From Cylicocyclus nassatus (taxonomy: Eukaryota > Nematoda > Chromadorea > Rhabditida > Strongylidae): 64,000 bases of DNA. The notes beneath the pieces are model-generated. The model made no database searches, was not told the origin of the DNA, and saw only the letters and a list, made by a program, of their open reading frames with translations. The translations under genes and the position numbers were made by a program. The DNA is taken from the NCBI GenBank assembly GCA_958299035.1, contig CATQJL010000001.1:13635834-13699833 (forward strand), read 5' to 3'. Below are positions 35,774-46,028 of this stretch, in pieces (positions within the stretch are counted from its first letter, which is position 1; every line of letters begins with the position of its first letter).

Positions 35774-36713
35774 GGTCGTGTAATAAGTTCTGTCCCATTT
35801 TTTGTTTTAGTTTTTTCTTGCCAACATTGATTATATTTGAGATAAAATGTATATGCTTTTGAAAGCTCTACGTCTGCTCTACAGACTCATATGCATCATT
35901 CCCCAACATAGCAGGAAACTGAAAAAGATTTTTATCATTGAAACAAAAAAACCAAAGAGCCGAAAAATCAAATTTCGACATCTTTTTTCCTCCAAATTTT
36001 TCTCGATTTTTATTGGTAAAACTTATGAAACAAGCCTGACAACAACCAAAACAATCTATTAGAATTTTACACTTATTCTATCACTGTTTTCGCATGTTCC
36101 CTTCCTTCCATCGGCTATTCAATGACATTTTTTTGAAGTCGGCAAGGCAAGACTTTGTCACGGCGATGTTCGCCGTCTCGAGTACTCAAGCTGTGTTGCT
36201 TCCAAAATCCGAATTTTAAGAACCTAACCCACGAATTCGATAATTTTGAAGCCACAAACCATCCCTTCTTTCTTTTCTGGATGATCCGCCTACCGTCTTC
36301 CCTCAGGATGCCTTCAGATGATGCCCAACACCAACGTTGAAAAGGCTTTAGAAAGAAGAGTTTTCTAAAGTTTACAGAAATGATTTTTGAAAAGTTTCAG
36401 CACTCTTGAAGTGCAATAAAAGCTAGAGCATTCTTTGCTTACGTGTAGCAAATTCTTCGAGCTCATTCGTAGGCATTCTGACTAATTATGAAGGCGACGT
36501 AACGTAGTTGTCGAAAATGGATTTTTTCCCTGTTTGATTTTCCGAATTTGACGCTGTAAAACTTTCTCCAGTCATCTGATGGAGAAAACCGAAATGAGAG
36601 TCTTAGTAGAGAAGGCTTAGAGCTTTCAAATGCATATAAACAATTTACAGAACATCGCGCAAATACTGAGAAAAAATCGAAAGAAAAAATGGGACAGAAC
36701 TTATTACACAACC
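35774..36713. mobile_element. Palindromic mariner-like MITE (GGTYGTGTAATAAG)
   Basis: Left end GGTCGTGTAATAAGTTCTGT, right end inverse GGTTGTGTAATAAGTTCTGT, TA on both sides. The arms pair well only near the ends; the centre differs, including a segment near 36155-36340 of unknown origin. Confidence 0.8.
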
Positions 36714-37007
36714 TAATAGAACGAAGCATATCGATCTGGCCTTATTACTGTAGAATTACGATGAGCACTTGCGGCATAAAGATAAGCTGCCGTCTACAAA
36801 TATCTCCAGAAGAATCTATTGAGCTGTGTAAAAGGTTTTCCGAGCACGCTGGTTTCGCTGCACAACTTTTGGTTGATTTTTACAAATGAAGGATATTTGA
36901 TTGCAGTGACGATCGGATAAGCGGTGTGTACGTATACCGTCCCCAGACCGTGATCTCTAAACCGCATTCCATATCTGCTATGACGTCATTTTGAAGGAGT
37001 TACAAAG

Positions 37008-37079
37008 CATATCTGGTGCAGTGGATAGTAGCTTGGACTGCGGAGCTAGACGTCGTGGGTTCGATTCCTCTGGGATGCC
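37008..37079 (+). other. tRNA-like sequence (A box and B box) in left arm
   Basis: TGGTGCAGTGGATAG fits an A box and GGGTTCGATTCCT a B box, spaced as in tRNA genes. The 5' GCATATC and 3' GGGATGC could pair at six of seven positions. The anticodon and T stems are poor, so I read it as a tRNA-derived SINE head or pseudo-tRNA. Confidence 0.5.
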
Positions 37080-37520
37080 ACCCGTTTTGCATTTTTGTAG
37101 ATTTTAGCAGACAAGTTGCAAAACCTGTCGACATCAAAAAAAGTTGATCTTACAATATGAAGCAATATATGCACATTTATTGGCACTGAATCACCTTCTA
37201 ACCTAAAAACACTCGTTTTAGCCTTTTTCACTGAATACTTCACTCAATTTTACCTTATAAATTCCGAATTCGCACTTAACATGAAGAGGAGCAGCTAGCC
37301 TGTTAAAAATAGCGTCTTTACCAATTTTTTGATGCACAACAATTGGTTAATCAACTGCACTGTTCTGTCCACAACTGGTCATCTCTTACTTACTCAAAGA
37401 GTTTGGCTTGTGCGATCTTACACGATCGCCCTCGATTGTCATATTGTGTAAATCAACTTTTTTTGATGTCGACAGGTTTTGCAACTTGTCTGTTAAAATT
37501 TACAAAAATGCAAAACGGAT

Positions 37521-37590
37521 GGCATCCCAGAGGAATCGAATCCACGAAGTCTAGCTCCGCAGTCCAAGCCACTATCCACTGCAAAAATCC
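37521..37590 (-). other. tRNA-like sequence in right arm
   Basis: Inverse copy of the unit at 37008 with a few changes (for example the A box side reads GCAGTGGATAGTGGC). The B box GATTCGATTCC is kept. Confidence 0.5.
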
Positions 37591-37714
37591 TTTATTACTC
37601 ATCCAGAATGACGTCATAGCAGATATGGAATGCGGTTTAGAGATCACCGTCTGGGGACAGTATACGCGGTATACAGCGCTTACCCAATCGTCACTGCGAT
37701 CAAGTATCCTTCCC

Positions 37715-38281
37715 TAGTTAGAAATTTTAAGTTGTGTAATCATGATTTCAAAGGGCGTTTAGTAGACAATTGTTACAAAATGCTTGGCTTAACTTTTGAA
37801 AGAAGCATTGTGGTGAAGTGCAAACTTCATAATTGAATTCAGCGTTTTTAGGTGACCTAATGCAAGCATTTTCAGGTTGATTGCTTTGCTTTCTTAGACA
37901 AATCTAAGAAAGCGAAGGCCCCAATGGCTTGAAACCATTCTTGGATATTCTACACTGTTCCTACAGCAGAGAATTCGCTTCAAGCTGTAAATCTAATAAA
38001 GTGTTTTAATCGGAGTGGCTTTTCCAGATGAGTCCTCTGCTGTTTGAGCAAGCACTAAAACACTAATTTTAAATCTGTCTTTTGCATGTACCTGCTGTGC
38101 GCTTCTGTAAGCCGTAATATCAGCATTTTTTGTGGCGAAAAAGAACGCAAAGTCTAGGTGTAATTGATCGCTACTAGTCCAGCGCTCATAAAGCATTGAT
38201 GAGTACTGATATATTACTTAAAAGCATCCCTTACACAGATGGTGCTAAATCTTATGTTGGCTCATATAAGCAACTCTGAAT
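37715..38281. other. Intergenic, nothing recognised except a possible excision scar
   Basis: TTAGGTGACCTAA at 37848-37860 is two mariner-type end hexamers back to back, which could be a deletion scar. No gene evidence. Confidence 0.3.
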
Positions 38282-39998
38282 CAGAGGTGCGATGGGGGGA
38301 GCCGGGCCCACCAAAAGTGAAGGTGGTCCCAGCTGCTACTGGCCGGTCAAAAGTGAAGGTGGTAGTGCCGGACACTCACCTCCCAAAAACGTCGACCGGG
38401 GGGGGGGGGGGAGCATTAACGTCTATCCTTCCAGGTCGTTACAGCCATTGCGCGGAAAATAAGCAAAACAAATGCAGAAGGGATCATTGAAAGCATATTT
38501 TTATGAATACGGCGGCATATATATATTTAAAATAAACGTGTTCAGTAAATGGTGTAAATGGTGTATTTGGAAGGAAAACTTAGCGAAATTGTACGGTTTT
38601 ATTAAGCAAATTTTCTTATAACGTACAGCGAAGAAAGTACATCGATCCAGGCAGTAACGGTCGAGAACCAGAATTTCGATTGATAAAATAATGAAAAATC
38701 GTGAAAAATCATTCCACTGTTACAAATCTGCTGGCTGAAGACCTCCGCAGTTGCACTTCATAGGTTTTGAAGGGTAAGTGTTGTTCTACCAGACAGTGAA
38801 GGAAGCAGTTTGATTTGAGGAGTGGCCGCCGAGAACGAGAATTTTGAATAACCTTAAAATTCTTCTCAATTTTAGGTTGCTTAATGACAATTGACATTTA
38901 AACTCTCATAAATCCGGACTTTGGAGATGTGTGATGTTGCCACTTTATAGATTTTCTAGGGTGTGGTTTGCCCTATCAGAATATGTCTTAGCTGCATCGA
39001 TCCATTGAAACATCACCGAGATCCAGGCTCTTAAAAAAGCAGGTAAAAAACCGTTTTTCAGCTCATAACTTCTTCAGAACTGCATGAATCATGTTGCGAC
39101 TTCATAGGTTGGATTCTCCTCATCAAGAGCTTTCAAATGATATATAATATGTAGGGGATTTAATGTTTCTTGCGGCTCTAACCCGGGGTGGAGTACTCCT
39201 CTTCACTAATTCTCCACCCGCCCATTTCAATGTATTGGCGGGAGGCCGCCAGTGGAGAATTAGTGAAGAGAGGTACTCCACCCGCAGGCATATGCCGTGG
39301 GAGGCGTGAATCCCCCGCACATTATACATCCTTTGAAAGCTCTTGATGAGGAGAATCCAACCTATGAAGTCGCAACATGAATTATGAAATTCTGAAGAAG
39401 TTATGAGCTGAAAAACGGTTTTTTACCTGCTTTTTGAAGAGCCTGGACCTCGGCGATGTTTCAATGGATCGGTACAGCTAAGACATATTCTGGTAGGGCA
39501 AACCTCATCCTAGAAAACCTAAAGTCGCAGCACCACACACCTTCAAAGTCCGGATTTATAGGAGTTTAAATGTCAGTTCTCATTAAGCAACCTAAGATTG
39601 AGAAGATTTTTGAAGGTTTTTCAAAATTCTCGTTCTCGGCGGCCACTCCTCAAATCAAATTGATTTCTTCACTGTCTGGTAGAACAACACTTACCCTTCA
39701 AAACCTATGAAGTCGCAACTGCGGAGGTCTTCAGCCAGCAGATTTGTAACAGTGGAATGATTTTTCACGATTTTTCATTATTTTATCATTCGAAATTCTG
39801 GTTCTCGGCGGTTACTGCCTTGATCGACCTACTACATAGATATATGCTCTTAATGCTTTCTTTTACATTCCTTTTGCTTATTTTCCTTCTTTTGAGCTTT
39901 AACAAAAAAATTTTCAAACCCAAAAGTGAAGGTGGTCACCCAGTATCAGCTCAAAAGTGAAAGTAGGCGGAGAATCGGCTCCGACTATCGCACCTCTG
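38282..39998. mobile_element. 1.7-kb fold-back hAT-like element related to the 14.4-kb element
   Basis: Left terminus CAGAGGTGCGATGGGGGGAG; right terminus read inward CAGAGGTGCGATAGTCGGAG. Flanks CTCTGAAT (38274-38281) and CCCTGAAT (39999-40006) match at 7 of 8. Subterminal repeats of AAAAGTGAAGGTGGT type occur twice at each end and correspond to the GGTGAAGGGGGT repeats of the 3981-18420 element. Between them lies a long palindrome. There is no transposase frame, so it must have been moved in trans. Confidence 0.75.
38640..39830. repeat. Long perfect-type palindrome, satellite-core homologue
   Basis: Arms of about 560 bp pair with few differences around a centre near 39240, where TCCACC and GGTGGA blocks face each other. 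Words near the centre (GATTCTCC, AGCTTTCAAATGATATATAA, GGCTCTAA, TGGAGAATTAGTGAAGA, CTCCACCC) line up in the same order with GATTCTCC, AGCTTTCGAATGGTATACAG, GGCTCTAA, TGGAGCAAGCTAATAGT and CTCCACCC of the 521-bp satellite unit. Confidence 0.8.
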
Positions 39999-40549
39999 CC
40001 CTGAATGCTTTTACTTTAGTGAGATTTTCAGTCTTTTGATTTGACTTAAAAATCACCAGCTCGGCGTCCAAATACACACAGTTGATATCCAGACAAAATT
40101 AGAATCATTGTTTATCAAGCTTCGAAGTGATCTTAGTGATCTTAGTTTAGTAATCTTACAGTACTCTTATGGAGATACTTTGAATCAAAGCATTTTCCTT
40201 GTAACTTGAAGTCAGCTCTGCAGAATGATGTTCAAAGGTAATCAAAATACGTCGTGAGAAGAGAGCTATCGACTGATAAATTTCGTACATCTTTATATTC
40301 CCTTTCTTTCGGCAAGATTAGAAACGCTCATTACTTTGCATCAGCCTAGTATTAAGATGGTGCAAAAGTGCGTTTCACCATTTTTGAATAATCAATTTCT
40401 TACTCTCTTAACGGATATGCACAAGCTTCATTTTGTTAGACAGAGAAAACTGTTTTCCTTGTGACAGTGCCTTTGCTGACTCTTACAAGTGTGAGCTTTT
40501 GAGAGAGAAGCATTATTGCGCAGAAGGCGAGTTACACAACAAGTTATTA
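39999..40549. other. Intergenic, nothing recognised
   Basis: No gene. ATGGTGCAAAAGTGCG near 40358 resembles a mariner-like end without a partner. Confidence 0.35.
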
Positions 40550-41396
40550 GGTTGTAAAGAAAGTTTCCGTGTACTTTTGGAAATTTCATTTTCAAACGCA
40601 TTTTTTCAGCGCTCGGTCGGACTTTGACACTAGGTTCTTCATACTGTTTAGTAGAGGGGAACCTGAGGTTTTCAATACGCCTTCTGATTTCTATCGATGC
40701 CAAGACGTGTTTGATCTGCACATCGAAAAAGGAAATCTTTCCAACCATAAAAATTACGCAAAATTTCTTCCTGTGATTTTACTGTACAGTTCAAAGAATT
40801 TCGTCCAATGAGTGATCTGATTGAGGAACCTGTTAACTTCTAATCCGCAGCTGCACTCGAGTTTTGCGATTACTCAGAAATTACAAGCTGTCGAACTTGC
40901 CTCTGACTGCAACTCTTTTCGCAGCTGGCGTCGCTTCTGCAGAGAGCGCCGCGCCTGATGGGTCCAAAAGATGTGTAAGACATTATCCCAACAATGTTCC
41001 CAGTAATCAAAGATTCGGTCTTTTCTGTGCAGAACTAGACGACTTCCAAGTCACTTACTCGAAAAATGGTGCATTTTTGGAAGCAAAATATGGTCGATTT
41101 TTCAAACTTTTTGGGAAAAATTTTTTGCAAGTGGTCCTTCAAAACATGAATGGTCCCCATAACAGCCTTAGCAGACCTCTATATGACTACAGCTGGGCTC
41201 TCCAGCTCTCATCCGGCATGAGATAATAGTGCACATATAGACCACTTTTCGCGACGACCTTTTTCCCTTCTGCGCATGCTGGTGGGCCGCAGGGGTGCTG
41301 AGAAGACAGCAAGGCAAATATATGTTGTGGACAAAATTGTCTTTGCAATGAAGTTTGTAGCTTCAAAAAAATTCCCCGGGAAGTTTCTTTACAACC
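40550..41396. mobile_element. Mariner-like MITE (GGTTGTAAAGAAA)
   Basis: Left end GGTTGTAAAGAAAGTTTCCG, right end inverse GGTTGTAAAGAAACTTCCCG, flanked by TA. Beyond about 25 bp the arms hardly pair. The interior has a GC-richer part (40920-40970) and an open frame at 40864-41226 with no domain features. It abuts the next MITE with only a few bases between. Confidence 0.7.
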
Positions 41397-41938
41397 TAAT
41401 ATTAGGTTGTCCCAAAAGTAAAACGTATTTTTGAATGAATCAAACTGTTTTTGTTTTCGCGGACTTGGGGTACCATTCGATAGAGCGAAGCAAGCTCTGC
41501 AAAATGACCACCAAGGATCCGCTTAAGTCGCATTCCATGTAAAGTTTGAAGCCAAAATCGAAAAAAAATTATTACCTAAAAATTGAATTTTCGCGAGGAA
41601 ATCCTACGGACCTCCAACTTGATCACTATATAGTAGGCACATAGTAGTACTCAAATATGCTTTTGCCGAATTTTTTCCGAGCATAGAAAGCGAGAAACAA
41701 AAATTGTCCAAAAATGGCAAACTCCGCACCCAACCCCTCCCACATACGTCATTGTATACTGCATGCCTTACTAAGTATAACCTCAAAACTTGACCCCTGT
41801 ATGTGCTTTTATAGTTGAGAAATACCGAGTTTTAAATGGGAAACCTGAAAAAAGTGGCATTTTGGCATTTTGGGACCCCCTTTGTTTCTACATTTCGAAC
41901 TTTGGAAAGAAATCAACCAAAAACATTTTTCGATACTA

Positions 41939-42871
41939 CAGGGTGGGGCAAAAGTCTGGGAGCCTAGTTTGTAATGCTGTAAATCAAGAAAGTATTGATG
42001 ACTTTGATTCCAAATTTGGGCCGCATATTGCTGCTATCATCCTTCACAAATCGCACTTTAGCTAGCTAGAAATGCTTGCCATATAATTTTGTAGGAATTG
42101 GATTTATCAAACAAATGCTTCTGCAAAGCGAAAAAATCGAAAATATCGGTCTTCACAGCTTACTCGTAGCTAAAGATACAGTAGATGTTCCAGAGCACTT
42201 CAATGCACACATTGTAGAGGAGGCTTTGCGCTATCGATTCGTAGTAGTTGAGTTTGCCAGATACTATTCTTTCGAAAACAAAATAAAAACTTGCGAATAC
42301 TACCTGCGTGCCAGTGGTCATTTGTCTTCAAAATGAATTTGAAAGCTATAGGAGCGCAGCAGGCACTGAGTTTTAGGCTATATTCTTTCCATGAGTCTTC
42401 TATACAAGCATCTATTAGATTTCGATCGATGGAGCAATTTCAGTGCTTTCTAGGTTATGATTTTTCGCTCCCGTTCACGCGATCGCATCCAGATTTCCAG
42501 TATGCGAGTACAATTGCCTTCACTAAAAAGTTCAAAATTTTTTTTCTTAACAGTGCAAAAAAAATTTTCTTTGTAGCACTTTGTAGCCAAAAGCTTGCTC
42601 TATCATACTGCGTATTTGCCTGGTGATAGAAACAGTTACTGTGATGGCATGGGACGAATTTTATCACGACTGTCTACGTGCCATGACAGGCGGACTCGCC
42701 AAGATTTCGAAGGGCTGCTTTCAAGCCAGAAGAGGCAAATTCAAAATGTAAGAGCAGTGATGTATTTGCAAAGGTCCGATTCATGTGTGCACCAGATTTT
42801 TTGTTTCTAGTTACTTTCCTTCTGATTTTATCTGAAAAAGTACGAGGCTCCCAGACTTTTGCCCCACCCTG
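41939..42871. mobile_element. TA-flanked DNA element with CAGGGTGGGGCAAAAG ends
   Basis: Perfect 27-bp terminal inverted repeats starting CAGGGTGGGGCAAAAGTCTG, flanked by TA (41937-41938 and 42872-42873). The end type is common among Tc1/mariner MITEs. The interior of about 880 bp has no transposase; overlapping short frames are not convincing. Confidence 0.85.
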
Positions 42872-43205
42872 TACTATGTGTCTACTATATAAGGACCAAG
42901 TTCCGTAGGAAATTTCTGGAAGGAGATCCAATTTTAAGGGTATCTGAAAATTTTTGATTTTTGGATCCAAATTTTACCTGGATTGCGACTTAGACGGTTC
43001 TTTGGTGGTTATGGTAGAGCTTGCTTCGCTTTATCGAATGGTGCCCCAAGTCTGCCAGAAAAACAAGAACAGTTTGAATTCCTGTCAGTAAGTTCCATGC
43101 TCTCTCTTCTCTGAACCTGGGCATATGGGAAAGAGAATATGGGAATAGTCAGATGATGTTACGCCAATGCCAGGTTTGTACGGTGGAATGTTTATTGGCC
43201 TTATG

Positions 43206-43232
43206 TTTCGACAAAATCGTCTTCGTCGGAGG
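43206..43232 (-). ncRNA. Hammerhead-like core in Penelope-like 3' end
   Basis: In sense orientation it reads CCGACGAAG, a GACGATTTTGTC hairpin, then GAAACG. This is the CUGAUGA-stem-GAAAC layout of hammerhead ribozymes known in Penelope-like terminal repeats, but with C in place of the second-position U, which should weaken or abolish cleavage. Stems I and III were not established. Confidence 0.3.
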
Positions 43233-43467
43233 CCTGAAAGTAGATTGCAGTGTTTTATCAGTGGGACCAGACCGCCAAACGCCTTCCCGCACTGCCGAGA
43301 TCCCCCCCCCCCCCGTACGCAACGTACTGAGACACTTTGATGAGAAACGGACCTCTTTTCCACCGCGGTGTTAGTGAGAGTCAGTAGAGTCAAGTTAGCC
43401 GCACAGTAGAGACGGACAAGACTGAGTCTTGCTCAGCGATCTACACTTATATATATGTAGGTGCAGG

Positions 43468-44654
43468 CTATCGTTCACAGATCGTTAAGATAGGCAAGAG
43501 TTCGGCTGTTATTGATACGCATTCATTTCTATTATTCATACTAGGATTTCTCAGAGAGATCCACGCTGTCTCAATTATCTTCCTCACTGAAATCTCTGCT
43601 TCGCGTGACAAGATAGTACATTTAACGTCAAAATCACTGCCGTTGTGCGTTTCATTTCTATGCCTTCCTAACGGTGACATCGCACTTGCTCGTTTTTTGC
43701 TGCCAAATGCTCTTTGAGTCTAACATTCAACAATCTACCCGTTTCTCCGATATATGTTGCCCTACAGCTCAAGCACTCTAATTGGTACACTACTCCTGCC
43801 TTTGTGCAATCATCTATTTTCCCATACGGGCAGACAATGCAATGCTCCGTTGGACATTCTATATCGTAAAGCCTGTCCCTTACCAACTGCTTTTTGATGC
43901 TTTCATTCGGGATGTTCACAAGCATAACATCATTTTGCAGTTGTGCTCGAGCTATGCATCGCTTAATTGCTGCACTTACTTGATCGGAAATAAAAGGAAT
44001 GCACAAGGGTACCTTGGCATTGTCGCGAGTGTGGCTAACGTTTGCATGCCTTGAGGCATGTTGAAGTCGTGGTGAGTAACCATTACTACGCGCAATTCGT
44101 GTAGCCAAATTTAGGGACTCGAGTCGTTCTTGTGCACCCGTGCAAACACTGACAGCAGTTCGGAACATATTTCTTATAACCGCTCGTTTCACTGTTGATG
44201 GATGCGCTGAGTTGGCATGCAGCAAGATGTTCTTTGAACTTTCCTTTCTGTACCACTTCATACGAATCGTGCCGCCAGATAGATTTATCTGGGTATTTAG
44301 GTAGGAAAGCCATCCGTTTTTCGGGGTTTCTCGTGTAAGCGTTATGTACTGCGACTGCTGGTTTAGAATTCTGAAGCATTCGTCCATTTCGAACTGCGTC
44401 GATGTTATAACACAGCAGTCATCGATGTAACGGCAGTACATCACTGGCAAGCGGGCAAGAACTGGTGCCTCAATCTTACTCATGAAACAAATAGCCAGGA
44501 TTGGGGCAAGACGTTGTCCCATCGCCAATCCTCTTATCTGAGAGTAATAACTCCCAGACCACCTAAAGATGTTACACTTCAAACATTCTTTGATGAGGAC
44601 CAGTATGCTAGCTTTGCTGAGACCAAAAGTGACCATGTTGGAATAATGAATCAT
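43468..44654 (-). pseudogene. Penelope-like RT / GIY-YIG protein, 5'-truncated
   Basis: The 328-residue frame 44654-43668 begins inside the reverse transcriptase. Residues about 41-51 (RGLAMGQRLAP) match the 'AMGSPLSP' motif of Penelope-like RTs, and YIDD at about 76-79 is the catalytic motif. A linker follows, then a GIY-YIG nuclease (GVVY about 287, YIGETGR about 301, R and EH following). The frame shifts at about 43670. The nuclease tail continues in another frame (PLGRHRNETHNGSDF to ELLPILTICER) to a stop at 43468. The fingers, the N-terminal half of the RT and any start exon are missing, so it cannot make a full protein. Both copies in the pair share the same frameshift, so it predates the duplication. 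Confidence 0.85.
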
Positions 44655-44697
44655 AAATATAATGTAAATAAATAAATCATAAATAAATCACAATAAA

Positions 44698-45659
44698 TAC
44701 ATCGATGACTGCTGTGTTATAACATCGACGCAGTTCGAAATGGACGAATGCTTCAGAATTCTAAACCAGCAGTCGCAGTACATAACGCTTACACGAGAAA
44801 CCCCGAAAAACGGATGGCTTTCCTACCTAAATACCCAGATAAATCTATCTGGCGGCACGATTCGTATGAAGTGGTACCGAAAGGAAAGTTCAAAGAACAT
44901 CTTGCTGCATGCCAACTCAGCGCATCCATCAACAGTGAAACGAGCGGTTATAAGAAATATGTTTCGAACTGCTGTCAGTGTTTACACGGGTGCACAAGAA
45001 CGACTCGAGTTCCTAAATTTGGCTACACGAATTGCGCGTAGTAATGGTTACTCACCACGACTTCAACATGCCTCAAGGCATGCAAACGTTAGCCACACTC
45101 GCGACAATGCCAAGGTACCCTTGTGCATTCCTTTTATTTCCGATCAAGTAAGTGCAGCAATTAAGCGATGCATAGCTCGAGCACAACTGCAAAATGATGT
45201 TATGCTTGTGAACATCCCGAATGAAAGCATCAAAAAGCAGTTGGTAAGGAACAGGCTTTACGATATAGAATGTCCAACGGAGCATTGCATTGTCTGCCCG
45301 TATGGGAAAATAGGTGATTGCACAAAGGCAGGAGTAGTGTACCAATTAGAGTGCTTGAGCTGTAGGGCAACATATATCGGAGAAACGGGTAGATTGTTGA
45401 ATGTTAGACTCAAAGAGCATTTGGCAGCAAAAAACGAGCAAGTGCGATGTCACCGTTAGGAAGGCATAGAATTGAAACGCACAACGGCAGTGATTTTGAC
45501 GTTAAATGTACTATCTTGTCACGCGAAGCAGAGATTTCAGTGAGGAAGATAATTGAGACAGCGTAGATCTCTCTGAGAAATCCTAGTATGAATAATAGAA
45601 ATGAATGCGTATCAATAACAGCCGAACTCTTGCCTATCTTAACGATCTGTGAACGATAG
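44698..45659 (+). pseudogene. Second Penelope-like copy, truncated at the RT active site
   Basis: Open from the codons for YIDDCCVI (44698) through the RT thumb, linker and GIY-YIG motif (CRATYIGETGRLLNVRLKEH) to a stop at 45457-45459. It differs from the minus-strand copy at only a few residues, for example SVY for SVC, EFL for ESL and RNR for RDR. It has the same frameshift, and in the tail a TGG codon has become TAG. The RT N-terminal part is absent. Confidence 0.85.
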
Positions 45660-45895
45660 CCTGCACCTACATATATATAAGTGTAGATCGCTGAGCAAGA
45701 CTCAGTCTTGTCCGTCTCTACTGTGCGGCTAACTTGACTCTACTGACTCTCACTAACACCGCGGTGGAAAAGAGGTCCGTTTCTCATCAAAGTGTCTCAG
45801 TACGTTGCGTACGGGAGGGATCTAAACTCGGCAGTGCGGGGAGGCGTTTGGCGGTCTGGTCCCACTGATAAAACACTGCAATCTACTTTCAGGCC

Positions 45896-45922
45896 TCCGA
45901 CGAAGACGATTTTGTCGAAACG
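45896..45922 (+). ncRNA. Hammerhead-like core in second Penelope-like copy
   Basis: Same motif as in the minus-strand copy (CCGACGAAG...GTCGAAACG), preceded by TTTCAGGC and followed by TAAGGCC. It is conserved between the two copies because they are recent duplicates. Confidence 0.3.
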
Positions 45923-46028
45923 TAAGGCCAATAAACATTCCACCGTACAAACCTGGCATTGGCGTAACATCATCTGACAAAAGAACAGTTTGATTTATGC
46001 AAAAATACGGTTTACTTTTGGGACAACC

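Larger units (their letters stand above)
36891..37714. mobile_element. Fold-back element with tRNA-like arms
   Basis: Arms of about 255 bp at 36891-37145 and 37458-37714 are inverse copies. Both start AGGATAYTTGATYGCAGTGACG at the outer edge, hold a tRNA-like unit, and end with the GACAGGTTTTGCAAC box. The spacer of about 310 bp is unique. No TA or 8-bp duplication is certain. This may be two inverted SINE-type copies. Confidence 0.6.
43079..45981. mobile_element. Head-to-head pair of Penelope-like retroelement copies
   Basis: A minus-strand copy (about 43145-44660) and a plus-strand copy (44698-45975) are inverse images with about 98% protein identity, their 5' sides facing an AATAAAT-rich joint at 44641-44697. 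The host words AAGAACAGTTTGA at both borders (43066-43078 and about 45981-45993) look like a target duplication. The plus copy is cut at its 5' side exactly at the RT active-site codons. The pair sits in the right arm of the MITE at 41405. Confidence 0.75.
41405..46028. mobile_element. Mariner-like MITE carrying two nested insertions
   Basis: Left end GGTTGTCCCAAAAGTAAAAC; right end inverse GGTTGTCCCAAAAGTAAACC; TA at both borders. Left arm 41405-41938 and right arm 42874-43078 plus 45982-46028 pair. Both carry the shared motif (CCATTCGATAGAGCGAAGCA near 41473 and its inverse near 43016). The original element of about 800 bp was expanded to 4.6 kb by a second MITE and a Penelope-like pair. 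Confidence 0.8.

Noticed and set aside
36463..36729. 88-residue minus-strand frame
   Set aside because: Lies in the right arm of the palindromic MITE at 35774-36713 and ends at its terminus; no protein features.
37008..37079. Functional tRNA gene
   Set aside because: A and B boxes are present, but the anticodon and T stems are mismatched and the unit is duplicated inside a fold-back element; better called tRNA-derived.
40864..41226. 120-residue plus-strand frame
   Set aside because: Sits inside a non-autonomous MITE. A signal-like start is followed by no recognisable domain, and no relative is seen in the window.
43782..44054. 90-residue frame duplicated at 45073-45345
   Set aside because: Antisense shadow of the Penelope-like coding sequence, duplicated only because the retroelement copy is duplicated.
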